A program made the translations under genes and the position numbers. A DNA stretch of 9,984 nt from CAMLLJ01 sp035759585 (GTDB taxonomy: Bacteria; Gemmatimonadota; Gemmatimonadetes; Gemmatimonadales; GWC2-71-9), in assembly GCA_035759585.1 (NCBI GenBank), contig DASTUP010000240.1:1-9984 (forward strand), given 5' to 3'. The notes beneath the pieces were generated by a model. It was not told the origin of the DNA. It did no database searches and saw nothing but the letters and a program-made list of their open reading frames with translations. Positions 1-5,828 of this stretch are shown one piece after another (within the stretch, counting starts at the first letter, position 1; each line of letters starts with the position of its first letter).

Positions 1-444
1 ACCGAGAAGGCTGCCGATTCGACGGCCACCGGCGGCACCGCGCTTCGCGGCCTCATGCACAGCCTCTTTCCCGCGGTCAAGCCGAACGCCAGGTCGGGTG
101 AAACCTGGACCGACACGACGGCGACGTCGGATACGGCGAACGGCATGCCGACGAGCCGCCGTTCGATCGTGAACTACAAGGCGAGCGAGGGCGCAACCGT
201 GGGCGGCGACAAGACGATGAAGCTCGACGTCACCGGGACCTACTCGGTCGGCGGCGCGAACGACGCCGGGATCGCGTTCGAGGGCACCGGCACGCAGTCG
301 GGCACCTTCCAGCGCGCCGAGAAGGGCTACCTCGTGGACGGCACGTTCAACGACAACGCGAACATGTCGTTCAGCGTTCCGCAGAGCCCGGAGCCGATTC
401 CGATGTCGACCGTTTCGGCGGTCACCATCACCCTGCTCCGGTGA
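1..444 (+). CDS. Hypothetical protein, 5'-truncated; paralogue of the next gene
   Basis: An open frame enters from the left edge in frame 1 and ends with TGA at 442-444, giving 147 visible residues. There is no stop between base 1 and the first in-frame ATG at 55, so the true start is probably outside the window. The visible part is rich in Gly, Thr, Ser and Asp and has no membrane segment, which fits a beta-rich exported protein. It contains a segment LFPAVKPNARSGETWTDTT followed later by TGTYS and EGTGTQSGTFQ. The following protein carries a matching pattern (LFP, R.G..W.DTT, TGTF, then a Gly/Thr-rich end). I therefore read the two as tandem paralogues of one envelope family. No function is recognised. 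The stop overlaps the GTG start of the next gene by 4 nt, so the two are probably translationally coupled. Confidence 0.75.
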   Translation, partial: TEKAADSTATGGTALRGLMHSLFPAVKPNARSGETWTDTTATSDTANGMPTSRRSIVNYKASEGATVGGDKTMKLDVTGTYSVGGANDAGIAFEGTGTQSGTFQRAEKGYLVDGTFNDNANMSFSVPQSPEPIPMSTVSAVTITLLR

Positions 445-1307
445 AGGGGGCTCTCGGCTTCATCGCCATCCTCTCCGGCTGCGCGTCCGCGCCGCAGCCG
501 GAGCGGTCGCCGGCCCCCGAGCCCGCCTCCCCGGAGGCGCCGGCCGAGGTGGTCACTCCGTCGGAGGGGCGGGGACGGGAGATCGAGTACTCCGCCGGCT
601 CCTCGCGCTTCCGGATCGACCGCTTCGACACGGTGTCGGTGACGATGCCGGACGGCAGTGCGCAGCAGCAGTCGTTCCGGCGCAGTGCCTGGCTTTCGCT
701 CAGCACCGAAGAGCGCGGTGACGGACTCCGGGCCGAGATCTCGCTCGATTCGCTCGACGTATCGGGCGCGCCGGTGGCGCAGGCGGCGCTCGACAGCGCC
801 CGCGGCACCGAGTGGACCGCGAACGTGGCTGCCGATGGAGAGCTCGGCGACGTCGTGCCGAATCGGCAGAGCACGATCGGCGACCAGGTCGGCGCATTGC
901 TCCAGCTTCTCTTTCCGCGTTTCCCCGGCAGCTCGATCCGGGCCGGTGCGCGGTGGAGCGACACGACCGACGCCCCGACCAAGGCCGACAACTTCGACGT
1001 CCAGGAGCGAGCGGTCATGCAGTACATGGCCGGCACGCCGGCCACCCGGCGCGGCCGGTCGGTTCTGCCGATCGTGGCCACCGGCACCTTTACCCGCGAA
1101 GGCACCGGCTCTCAGCTCGGCCGGACGCTGGAGATGGAATCGAAGGGCTCGCGCCGCTTTACCCATTTCATCGGGATCGACGGCACGCCGGCGGGCCTCG
1201 AGGGAACGGAAACGAACGAGGTCACGATCACCGTGCCCGAAATGGGGCAGTCGATCCAGGCGACGCAGTCGGGAACGATTCAGGTCACGCCGATCGCATC
1301 CCGCTGA
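441..1307 (+). CDS. Predicted lipoprotein of unknown function
   Basis: The frame encodes 288 residues from a GTG start that overlaps the previous stop as GTGA. No clear Shine-Dalgarno is visible, as expected for translational coupling. The N-terminus has Lys2, a short hydrophobic stretch and a lipobox LSGC with Cys at residue 14, followed by a Pro/Ala/Glu-rich linker (about 15-45). This is the layout of a signal peptidase II lipoprotein, although the signal is short and carries one basic residue. The rest lacks membrane segments. Residues about 150-286 match the C-terminal part of the upstream protein (LLFPRF, R.GARWSDTT, TGTFTREGTG, repeated T.TV/TI.VT strands). I do not recognise the family or a catalytic motif. 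Its position before a peptidoglycan glycosyltransferase suggests an envelope role, but that is inference only. Confidence 0.8.
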   Translation: MKGALGFIAILSGCASAPQPERSPAPEPASPEAPAEVVTPSEGRGREIEYSAGSSRFRIDRFDTVSVTMPDGSAQQQSFRRSAWLSLSTEERGDGLRAEISLDSLDVSGAPVAQAALDSARGTEWTANVAADGELGDVVPNRQSTIGDQVGALLQLLFPRFPGSSIRAGARWSDTTDAPTKADNFDVQERAVMQYMAGTPATRRGRSVLPIVATGTFTREGTGSQLGRTLEMESKGSRRFTHFIGIDGTPAGLEGTETNEVTITVPEMGQSIQATQSGTIQVTPIASR

Positions 1308-1311
1308 GCCG

Positions 1312-2151
1312 GTGAGCGTTTCCCGCCGGCTCCTCCTTGCAGCGGTCGCAGCCACAGCGCTCTTCGTGCTGTGGCTGTTTGCCGTCTGGCCTCCGCCTGT
1401 CTGGTACCGCACGCACTTCCCGCGTGAGACGGCATTCATGCGCATGCGCGGGGCCAGCGAGGCGTATCATCCCGTGCCGCTCGATTCGATCTCGCGCCAC
1501 TTTCCGCGCGCCGTTCTGGTCGGCGAAGACCATCGGTACTGGACGCACCGCGGCATCGACTTCATCGAGGTGCGTCGCGCTCTGGGCTACCGCAGGGACG
1601 GCTATTCCTGGACCTCGCCGGCGGACGTTGCCGAGCTCCTGCGCGCGCTCGGCGGCGCGTGGAAACGGCGGGATGCCCTGAGAGGCGCGAGCACGATTTC
1701 CCAGCAGCTCGCGAAGAATCTCTATCTCTCCCCGTCCCGGAACCCGCTCCGCAAGGTGAAGGAAGCGGTGACCGCCTACCGGCTGGAGCTCGCGCTCGGA
1801 AAGGTGCGGCTGCTCGAGCTCTACGTGAATGTGGCCGAGCTGGGTGACGGCATCTGGGGGGTCGAGGCCGCGAGCAGGAAGTATTTCGGGCGCCCTGCCG
1901 CGCGCCTCACCCGCAGTGAGGCTGCAGCGCTGGCCGGGTCGCTGCCATTTCCGCTCGTGTCGAATCCGTCGCACCAGCCGGGACGGATGCGGTGGCGCCA
2001 GGAATACATCCTGCGCCGAATGCGAGGGCGGCTCGCCGAGCCTCCTGCGGGCGTGGCAGAAGAGATTCCGGAGGCGGTCGCGGACAGCATTGCGCAGCCT
2101 GTCGTGGTGGATTCCGGGATCGGGGAGGATGTTCGCGCCCCTGTGCCGTGA
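1312..2151 (+). CDS. mtgA: Monofunctional peptidoglycan glycosyltransferase (GT51)
   Basis: The protein polymerises lipid II into glycan strands at the outer face of the cytoplasmic membrane. From GTG at 1312 it has 279 residues, close to the E. coli MtgA size, and no transpeptidase domain. Residues about 6-26 form one N-terminal membrane anchor after a basic start (SVSRR). GT51 motif 1 is EDHRYWTHRGID, with the first catalytic Glu at 72. Motif 2 is GASTISQQLAKNLYL (125-139). Then come RKVKE, with the likely second catalytic Glu at 151, and LYVNVAELGDGIWGVEAASR with the LTRSEAALLA-like helix. The spacing between motifs 1 and 2 is about 22 residues longer than I recall for E. coli MtgA. The frame stays open far upstream, but the 1312 start follows the lipoprotein stop by 4 nt and gives a normal N-terminus. 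An Ala/Glu/Val-rich tail (about 240-279) is not conserved. Confidence 0.92.
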   Translation: MSVSRRLLLAAVAATALFVLWLFAVWPPPVWYRTHFPRETAFMRMRGASEAYHPVPLDSISRHFPRAVLVGEDHRYWTHRGIDFIEVRRALGYRRDGYSWTSPADVAELLRALGGAWKRRDALRGASTISQQLAKNLYLSPSRNPLRKVKEAVTAYRLELALGKVRLLELYVNVAELGDGIWGVEAASRKYFGRPAARLTRSEAAALAGSLPFPLVSNPSHQPGRMRWRQEYILRRMRGRLAEPPAGVAEEIPEAVADSIAQPVVVDSGIGEDVRAPVP

Positions 2152-2220
2152 GTCACAGCCGGAGCGCCGCGACCATTGAATGATTGGGGCTCGACTTCAT
2201 CCCCCACCGGAGCCCCGAGC

Positions 2221-2763
2221 ATGACAGAGTTCGACATTCTGGACGAGCCCCGCACGCGCAAGGGCGGCGATGGCGGCAGCCTCGGCGCCATCGCGCTCGC
2301 CGCCGCCGTCGGCGCAGGGGTGGCGCTGCTGTTCGCGACGGAGGCCGGCCGGGACACGCGCAAGCGCGTCGTGCGGAAGCTGCGTGACCTGGAGATTCCC
2401 GATCGCGTCGAGCGACTCGGCAGCGTGGCCTCGGAGCGGCTTTCGGAGGTTCGGAGCCGAACCCGGCATCGGAGCCGCGGCCAGCGGCGCCGCCGGCCGG
2501 TGCACCGGGAGCGCCTGGTCCACCAGGAGCCCAAAGGCGAGAACGGTGCGCTCTATGCGGCCCTCGGCACGGTGGCAGGCGCGGCCATCGCGGCGCTCCT
2601 CACCCCCCAGGGCGGTCGCGAGACGCGCGAATGGATCGGCCATACCTTCGACGATCTCCGCGACAATGCCTCACTCAGGTGGCGAGAGCACCGCGCGCGT
2701 CGGCAGGCGCCGCGGACGCCGGCGGACCTGGAAGTGGAGCGGCTGAACGGGAGCGCCGTGTAG
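2221..2763 (+). CDS. YtxH-like protein with two membrane-segment repeats
   Basis: The protein has 180 residues. I chose ATG 2221 because GGAG at 2209-2212 sits 8 nt upstream; an earlier in-frame ATG at 2176 would add 15 poorly conserved residues. It contains two copies of a YtxH-type unit, a Gly/Ala-rich hydrophobic helix followed by a short turn and a GR(D/E)TR motif: residues about 20-48 (ending ATEAGRDTRK) and about 109-137 (ending TPQGGRETRE). Each is followed by a charged, helix-prone stretch (RKLRDL, FDDLRDNA). A very basic Arg-rich linker (about 78-100) separates them. YtxH proteins are small, poorly characterised membrane or envelope proteins, in some species linked to stress. Two copies would give a two-pass protein with the Arg-rich linker on one side. 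The gene follows mtgA after 69 nt and ends in an intrinsic terminator. Confidence 0.75.
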   Translation: MTEFDILDEPRTRKGGDGGSLGAIALAAAVGAGVALLFATEAGRDTRKRVVRKLRDLEIPDRVERLGSVASERLSEVRSRTRHRSRGQRRRRPVHRERLVHQEPKGENGALYAALGTVAGAAIAALLTPQGGRETREWIGHTFDDLRDNASLRWREHRARRQAPRTPADLEVERLNGSAV

Positions 2764-2776
2764 GGGGAGCCGGACC

Positions 2777-2869
2777 AGTCGGACAATGCGGGCGAGTCGG
2801 AAAACTGCGACGGGCTGAGATCCGCCTGGATCCCAGCCCGCCTTTTTTTCGTGTCCGCCTTGTCCGACT
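2777..2869. repeat. Nested inverted repeat between convergent genes
   Basis: Outer arms 2777-2791 (agtcggacaatgcgg) and 2855-2869 (ccgccttgtccgact) are inverted copies matching at 14 of 15 positions. They enclose the inner terminator hairpin (2811-2840). A second copy of the outer motif, gagtcgga at 2794-2801, can also pair with the right arm. The structure fills almost the whole 108-nt gap between the YtxH-like gene and the end of dnaN. Confidence 0.7.
2811..2849 (+). terminator. Intrinsic terminator of the envelope cluster
   Basis: A 13-bp stem with one A-C mismatch (cgggctgagatcc at 2811-2823, ggatcccagcccg at 2828-2840) closes a 4-nt loop. It is followed by cc and seven T at 2843-2849. 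This is a textbook Rho-independent terminator for plus-strand transcription from the YtxH-like gene. On the minus strand the same hairpin is followed only by a short TTTT after 6 nt, so it could stop dnaN transcripts weakly at best. Confidence 0.88.
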
Positions 2870-2871
2870 CG

Positions 2872-3984
2872 TCAATCCACCAGCCGCAGCGGCATAACGA
2901 GCGTCAGGAAGGAAGCCGGATCGTCCCAGCCAACGGGCTCGCAGGTGGCGGCGCGCTCGGGGGCCTTGAAGGTCATGCGGACCTCGTCGGTCGGCATGAA
3001 CTTGAGGATCTCGAGCATGTAGGATGCGTTGAAGCCGATCTCGAGCGGGTCGCCTTCGTAGCTCACCGTGACCTCTTCCTGGGCCTCGCCGAGATCGGGC
3101 GTCTGCACCGAGAGCTTGCAGGAGCCGTTGGCGAAGGCCATGCGGATCCGGTGGGTCTGATCGCTGGCGACGATGCTCATGCGCCGCAGGGCGGCGGTGA
3201 GCGCCGACTTGTCCGCCGTGGCCGACTTGTCGTTCTCGCGCGGGATGACCTGCTCGTAGTTCGGGTACGGTCCTTCGATGAGGCGGGTGAAGATCTGCGT
3301 CGTCTTCGAGCGGAAGCCCAGGTGATTCTCGCTCTTGGCGATCTCGACCTGCTCGTCGGAGGCGAAGAGCCGGCGGATCTGCTCGAGCGCCTTCGGCGGG
3401 ACGATGAGATCGGCCTGGGCGCCGCTGCCGGCGGTGGCGGGCACATCCATCCGCGCCAAACGATGCCCGTTCGTGGCCACCATGCGCATCCGTTCGGGCC
3501 TGAGCTCCCAGAGGACGCCGTTCAGGATCGGCCGGCTCTCCTCGGTGCTCGCCGCGAAGGCGACGTGCGCGATCAGCTTCTGGAGATCTCCCGACGTCGC
3601 GTGCCACGCCTTGTCGAACTTGACGGCCGGGAAGGCGGGGAACTCCTCCTTCGGCAGGCCGAGGAGGCGGAAGCGCGAGCGGCCGCACTCGATCGTGACC
3701 CGCTGCTCGCCCGCCGCGGTGATCCGGATGGAGGCGCTGGGCAGCTCGCGGACGATCTCGACGAGCTTGCGCGCGGGGAGCGTGATGGCCCCTTCCTGGT
3801 CGACCGAGGCGCTCACCGTCGTCGCGACAGCGATGTCGAGATCGGTGCCCGAGAGACGGATGCCGTCCTTCGTCGCCTCGACCAGGATGTTCGACAGCAC
3901 CGGCAGCGTCGTCTTCGACGGAACGCTGGCCGCCACCGCGACGAGTCCCTCCTGCAACTGCTCCCGCGTGATCGTGAACTTCAT
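2872..3984 (-). CDS. dnaN: DNA polymerase III subunit beta (sliding clamp)
   Basis: DnaN forms the ring-shaped dimer that tethers DNA polymerase III and other polymerases to DNA. The 370-residue length is standard for three clamp domains (about 1-120, 125-245, 250-370). The N-terminus MKFTITREQLQEGL, the segment TTLPVLSNILVEA with TDLDIAV, the block LLGLPKEEFPAFP, and the C-terminal LVMPLRLVD (equivalent to the usual YLVMPMRL end that shapes the clamp-binding pocket) are all present. Start choice is supported by GAGGAG ending 4 nt upstream of the ATG (plus-strand positions 3989-3994). It lies downstream of dnaA in the same direction, separated by a 247-nt gap that looks like an origin. Immediately downstream is a convergent gene, so recF and gyrB, often next to dnaN, are not adjacent here. 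Confidence 0.98.
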   Translation of the reverse strand: MKFTITREQLQEGLVAVAASVPSKTTLPVLSNILVEATKDGIRLSGTDLDIAVATTVSASVDQEGAITLPARKLVEIVRELPSASIRITAAGEQRVTIECGRSRFRLLGLPKEEFPAFPAVKFDKAWHATSGDLQKLIAHVAFAASTEESRPILNGVLWELRPERMRMVATNGHRLARMDVPATAGSGAQADLIVPPKALEQIRRLFASDEQVEIAKSENHLGFRSKTTQIFTRLIEGPYPNYEQVIPRENDKSATADKSALTAALRRMSIVASDQTHRIRMAFANGSCKLSVQTPDLGEAQEEVTVSYEGDPLEIGFNASYMLEILKFMPTDEVRMTFKAPERAATCEPVGWDDPASFLTLVMPLRLVD

Positions 3985-4000
3985 GCGTCTCCTCGGGATG

Positions 4001-4034
4001 CTATAAACAGATACTTCCAGCCTATTTTATAAAC
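4001..4034. other. AT-rich block, candidate DNA unwinding element
   Basis: 24 of 34 bases are A or T, including cctattttataaac, in a window that is otherwise clearly GC-rich. It adjoins the trinucleotide array and sits just upstream of the dnaN ribosome-binding site. It could be the unwinding element, the -10 region of the dnaN promoter, or both. Confidence 0.5.
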
Positions 4035-4049
4035 TAGCAGTAGCAGTAG
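4035..4049 (+). repeat. DnaA-trio-like array TAG-CAG-TAG-CAG-TAG
   Basis: Five consecutive trinucleotides tagcagtagcagtag lie on the strand running 5'-3' from dnaN to dnaA. The published DnaA-trio element is a repeated 3'-[G/A]A[T/A]-5', that is 5'-[T/A]A[G/A]. The three TAG units fit it, while the two CAG units deviate at one position. A DnaA-box-like TGTGGA begins 12 nt beyond the array and the AT-rich block abuts its other side, as expected for trio-guided unwinding. Confidence 0.5.
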
Positions 4050-4061
4050 AGTGTCTGGAAA

Positions 4062-4070
4062 TGTGGACCG
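4062..4070 (-). promoter_or_regulatory. Weak DnaA-box-like site beside the trio array
   Basis: The plus strand reads tgtggaccg, matching TGTGGATAA (reverse of TTATCCACA) at six of nine positions with an intact TGTGGA core. It is of interest only because of its position next to the trio-like array and inside the loop of the 4049-4076 stem. Confidence 0.35.
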
Positions 4071-4166
4071 ACACTCCGATCGTCAACGCGCGGTAACGCT
4101 TAGGTCACGGTCTTCGCGCGGACTCGATGTGTCGAGTGCGGAGATCCTGCCGGTTTCTCCCCGCTT

Positions 4167-4224
4167 CCCCACGCGCTTCGAGATTCCCAACACGCACGAT
4201 ATCCACGCGTGGATGCGCGTGGGG
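4167..4224. repeat. Nested inverted repeat and palindrome after dnaA
   Basis: Arms ccccacgcgc (4167-4176) and gcgcgtgggg (4215-4224) are perfect inverted copies, and one further flanking pair (t4166, a4225) extends them. Directly inside the right arm is a 14-nt perfect palindrome atccacgcgtggat (4201-4214). The left half of the palindrome overlaps a DnaA-box-like atatccacg (4199-4207), 7 of 9 to TTATCCACA. No T-tract follows on the minus strand, so this does not look like a dnaA terminator. A protein-binding part of the origin is more likely. Confidence 0.6.
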
Positions 4225-4231
4225 ATTTCCG

Positions 4232-5617
4232 TCAATCGGCGGCAGTGAGCTCCTGCCGCGCGTGCTCGATGCGATCGCGGAAGACACGGTCGCGCGCCAT
4301 CTGTCGCGTCACCTTGTCGACACTATGAATGACGGTCGAGTGATCGCGCCCGCCGAATGCCTGGCCGATCTCGACGAGCTGCATCTGGAGCAGGTCGCGC
4401 GCGAGAAACATCGCGATCTGGCGCGGCACGGTGAGCGTCTTGATGCGCGCCTTGCTCCGCAGGCCCTCGGGCGTGACGCCCCAGCGGCGCGCGACGACCT
4501 CCTGGACCTTGTTGATCGTCGGAAGCGGCCGCGGCTCGCCGTCGGCCTCGCCGGCGCGGATCTTGTCCGAGAGCGCCTCGCGCGCGAGCTCGATCGAGAT
4601 CTCCTTGTGCTTGAGCGAGGCATAGAGGAGCATCTTGATGATGCACCCCTCGAGCTCGCGCACGCTCGACCGGACGTGCTCGGCGATGAACCGAAGGACG
4701 TCGTCCGGGATGGTCTGCTCGAGGTGGTCCTGCTCCTGCTTCTTCTGGAGGATCGCGATCCGGTGCTCGAGATCGGGCTGGCCGATGTCGGCGACCATGC
4801 CCCACTCGAAGCGGCTCACGAGCCGCGCCTCGAGGCCCGGGATCTCCTTCGGCGCCCGGTCCGAGGTGAGGACGATCTGCTTGTTCCCCTCGTAAAGCGC
4901 GTTGAAGGTATGGAAGAACTCCTCCTGGGTCATCTCCTTGCCTTCGAGGAAATGGACGTCGTCCACCAGGAAGAGGTCCACGTCGCTCCGGTAACGGCGC
5001 CGGAACTCGGGCATGGTGCGCCCGTGGATGCTCTCGATGACCTCGTTGATGAACTGCTCGGCGCCGACGTAGAGGACGCGGGTCTCGGGGTTCTTCTGGC
5101 AGACCGTATGTGCAATGGCCTGCATGAGATGAGTCTTGCCGAGCCCGGTGGCGCCGTAGATGAAGAGCGGGTTGTAGGTCTTGCCGGGAGACTCCGCCAC
5201 GGCGTGCGCGGCCGCGGCGGCCAGCTCGTTCGACTTGCCGATGACGAAGTGCTGGAAGGTGTACCGCTCATTGAGCGGCTGGGTGCTCGGATTGGCGGAC
5301 ACGGTCGGCGTGGCGCTCGGCGGCGCCGGAGCCACGAAGAAATCCATCTGCGGCCGCTTCTGGCGGTCCTCGAGCACGCGGAACACGATCGCGGTCGGCC
5401 GCCCGATCACGGGCTCGGCGATCCGCGAGAGGATTCCCGCATGCTTCGACTCATTCCATTCGACGGCAAACTGGTCGGGCGCGCCGACGACGAGCCGTCC
5501 CTCTTCGAGGGCTATGGCCTCCGTCGGCTCGAGCCAGGTGCGGATGGTATGATCGGGAAGTTCCTGCTGCGCTTCGTCGAGAATGCGCTTCCAAGCTTCC
5601 CTGGCGGACGGCTGCAT
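4232..5617 (-). CDS. dnaA: Chromosomal replication initiator protein DnaA
   Basis: DnaA is the AAA+ ATPase that binds DnaA boxes, unwinds the origin and loads helicase. The 461-residue protein has the usual four domains: N-terminal interaction domain (about 1-80), a variable Pro/Ala/Ser/Thr linker (about 95-115), AAA+ core (about 116-340) and the DNA-binding helix-turn-helix domain (about 365-461). Walker A is GATGLGKT (155-162) and Walker B LFLVDD (215-220). The stretch NEVIESIHGRTMPEFRRRYR (191-210) covers the initiator-specific helix region that contacts single-stranded DNA. GLEARLVSRFEWG (261-273) carries the arginine-finger motif and SVRELEG (318-324) is sensor 2. The box-recognition signature is GGRDHSTVIHSVDKV (422-436). 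No strong Shine-Dalgarno precedes the ATG. A promoter with an embedded DnaA box lies 40-68 nt upstream, suggesting autoregulation. Confidence 0.99.
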   Translation of the reverse strand: MQPSAREAWKRILDEAQQELPDHTIRTWLEPTEAIALEEGRLVVGAPDQFAVEWNESKHAGILSRIAEPVIGRPTAIVFRVLEDRQKRPQMDFFVAPAPPSATPTVSANPSTQPLNERYTFQHFVIGKSNELAAAAAHAVAESPGKTYNPLFIYGATGLGKTHLMQAIAHTVCQKNPETRVLYVGAEQFINEVIESIHGRTMPEFRRRYRSDVDLFLVDDVHFLEGKEMTQEEFFHTFNALYEGNKQIVLTSDRAPKEIPGLEARLVSRFEWGMVADIGQPDLEHRIAILQKKQEQDHLEQTIPDDVLRFIAEHVRSSVRELEGCIIKMLLYASLKHKEISIELAREALSDKIRAGEADGEPRPLPTINKVQEVVARRWGVTPEGLRSKARIKTLTVPRQIAMFLARDLLQMQLVEIGQAFGGRDHSTVIHSVDKVTRQMARDRVFRDRIEHARQELTAAD

Positions 5618-5656
5618 CTACGCTCAAATATTGGAAGGGTGATCCAAGGGCAGGAG

Positions 5657-5685
5657 ATGTTACGGGCGCGTTGTGGAAAAGTCAA
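5657..5685 (-). promoter_or_regulatory. dnaA promoter (TTGACT-N17-TAACAT)
   Basis: On the minus strand, TTGACT (plus 5680-5685) is separated by exactly 17 nt from TAACAT (plus 5657-5662). These match the sigma-70-type consensus at 5/6 and 4/6 positions. The expected transcript start, near 5650, would leave a leader of about 33 nt before the dnaA ATG at 5617. The spacer contains a DnaA box. Confidence 0.65.
5672..5680 (-). promoter_or_regulatory. DnaA box TTTTCCACA in the dnaA promoter
   Basis: The minus strand reads TTTTCCACA, which fits the relaxed E. coli consensus TTWTNCACA and differs from TTATCCACA at one position. It lies between the -35 and -10 elements and touches the last base of the -35. 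Bound DnaA would block RNA polymerase, the usual way DnaA limits its own synthesis. Confidence 0.6.
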
Positions 5686-5697
5686 TCGGCGAAAAAA

Positions 5698-5730
5698 CGG
5701 ACGGAAAGACGGGCGGACGGAACGACGGAA
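5698..5730. repeat. Short GACGGA-type direct repeats upstream of dnaA
   Basis: cggacggaa occurs at 5698-5706 and again at 5714-5722, followed by the related cgacggaa at 5723-5730. They lie within a purine-rich run that starts with six A (5692-5697), just upstream of the dnaA promoter. They could be protein-binding sites or simple low-complexity sequence. Confidence 0.5.
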
Positions 5731-5828
5731 CACGTCGTGGCGCAACTCCTTTGCGCATCGTGGATTCGCGTCCTCCGGCGTCATCGCCGACCGATGTGAC
5801 GTGCGGATCGCGGGGCGTGCGCGGGCTG

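Larger units (their letters stand above)
3985..4231. other. Candidate replication origin (oriC) in the dnaA-dnaN gap
   Basis: The gap holds no gene but is rich in structure. Read from dnaN towards dnaA it contains a block of about 70% A+T (4001-4034) in otherwise GC-rich DNA, a (T/C)AG trinucleotide array (4035-4049), a DnaA-box-like word TGTGGA (4062-4067) inside the loop of a 7-bp stem (gagtgtc 4049-4055, gacactc 4070-4076), a hairpin actcga/tcgagt (4122-4137), and a nested inverted repeat (4167-4224). The order and strand of trio, box and AT-rich block match the unwinding region of B. subtilis oriC. Canonical DnaA boxes are few, which is the main weakness. The dnaN promoter must also lie here; TATAAAAT on the minus strand around 4023-4030 is a possible -10, but no convincing -35 was found. 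Confidence 0.6.

Noticed and set aside
658..1311. Upstream extension of the mtgA frame
   Set aside because: The frame is open but overlaps the lipoprotein gene and is Arg/Ser-rich. The GTG at 1312 gives a normal membrane-anchored MtgA.
327..1445. Minus-strand open frame opposite the lipoprotein gene
   Set aside because: Arg-rich shadow frame; the plus-strand protein has a lipobox and resembles its neighbour.
2152..2220. Earlier ATG for the YtxH-like gene at 2176
   Set aside because: No ribosome-binding site there, whereas GGAG is well placed before ATG 2221.
2851..4032. Plus-strand open frame opposite dnaN (393 codons)
   Set aside because: Antisense to dnaN, and it runs across the inverted repeat and into the origin-like gap.
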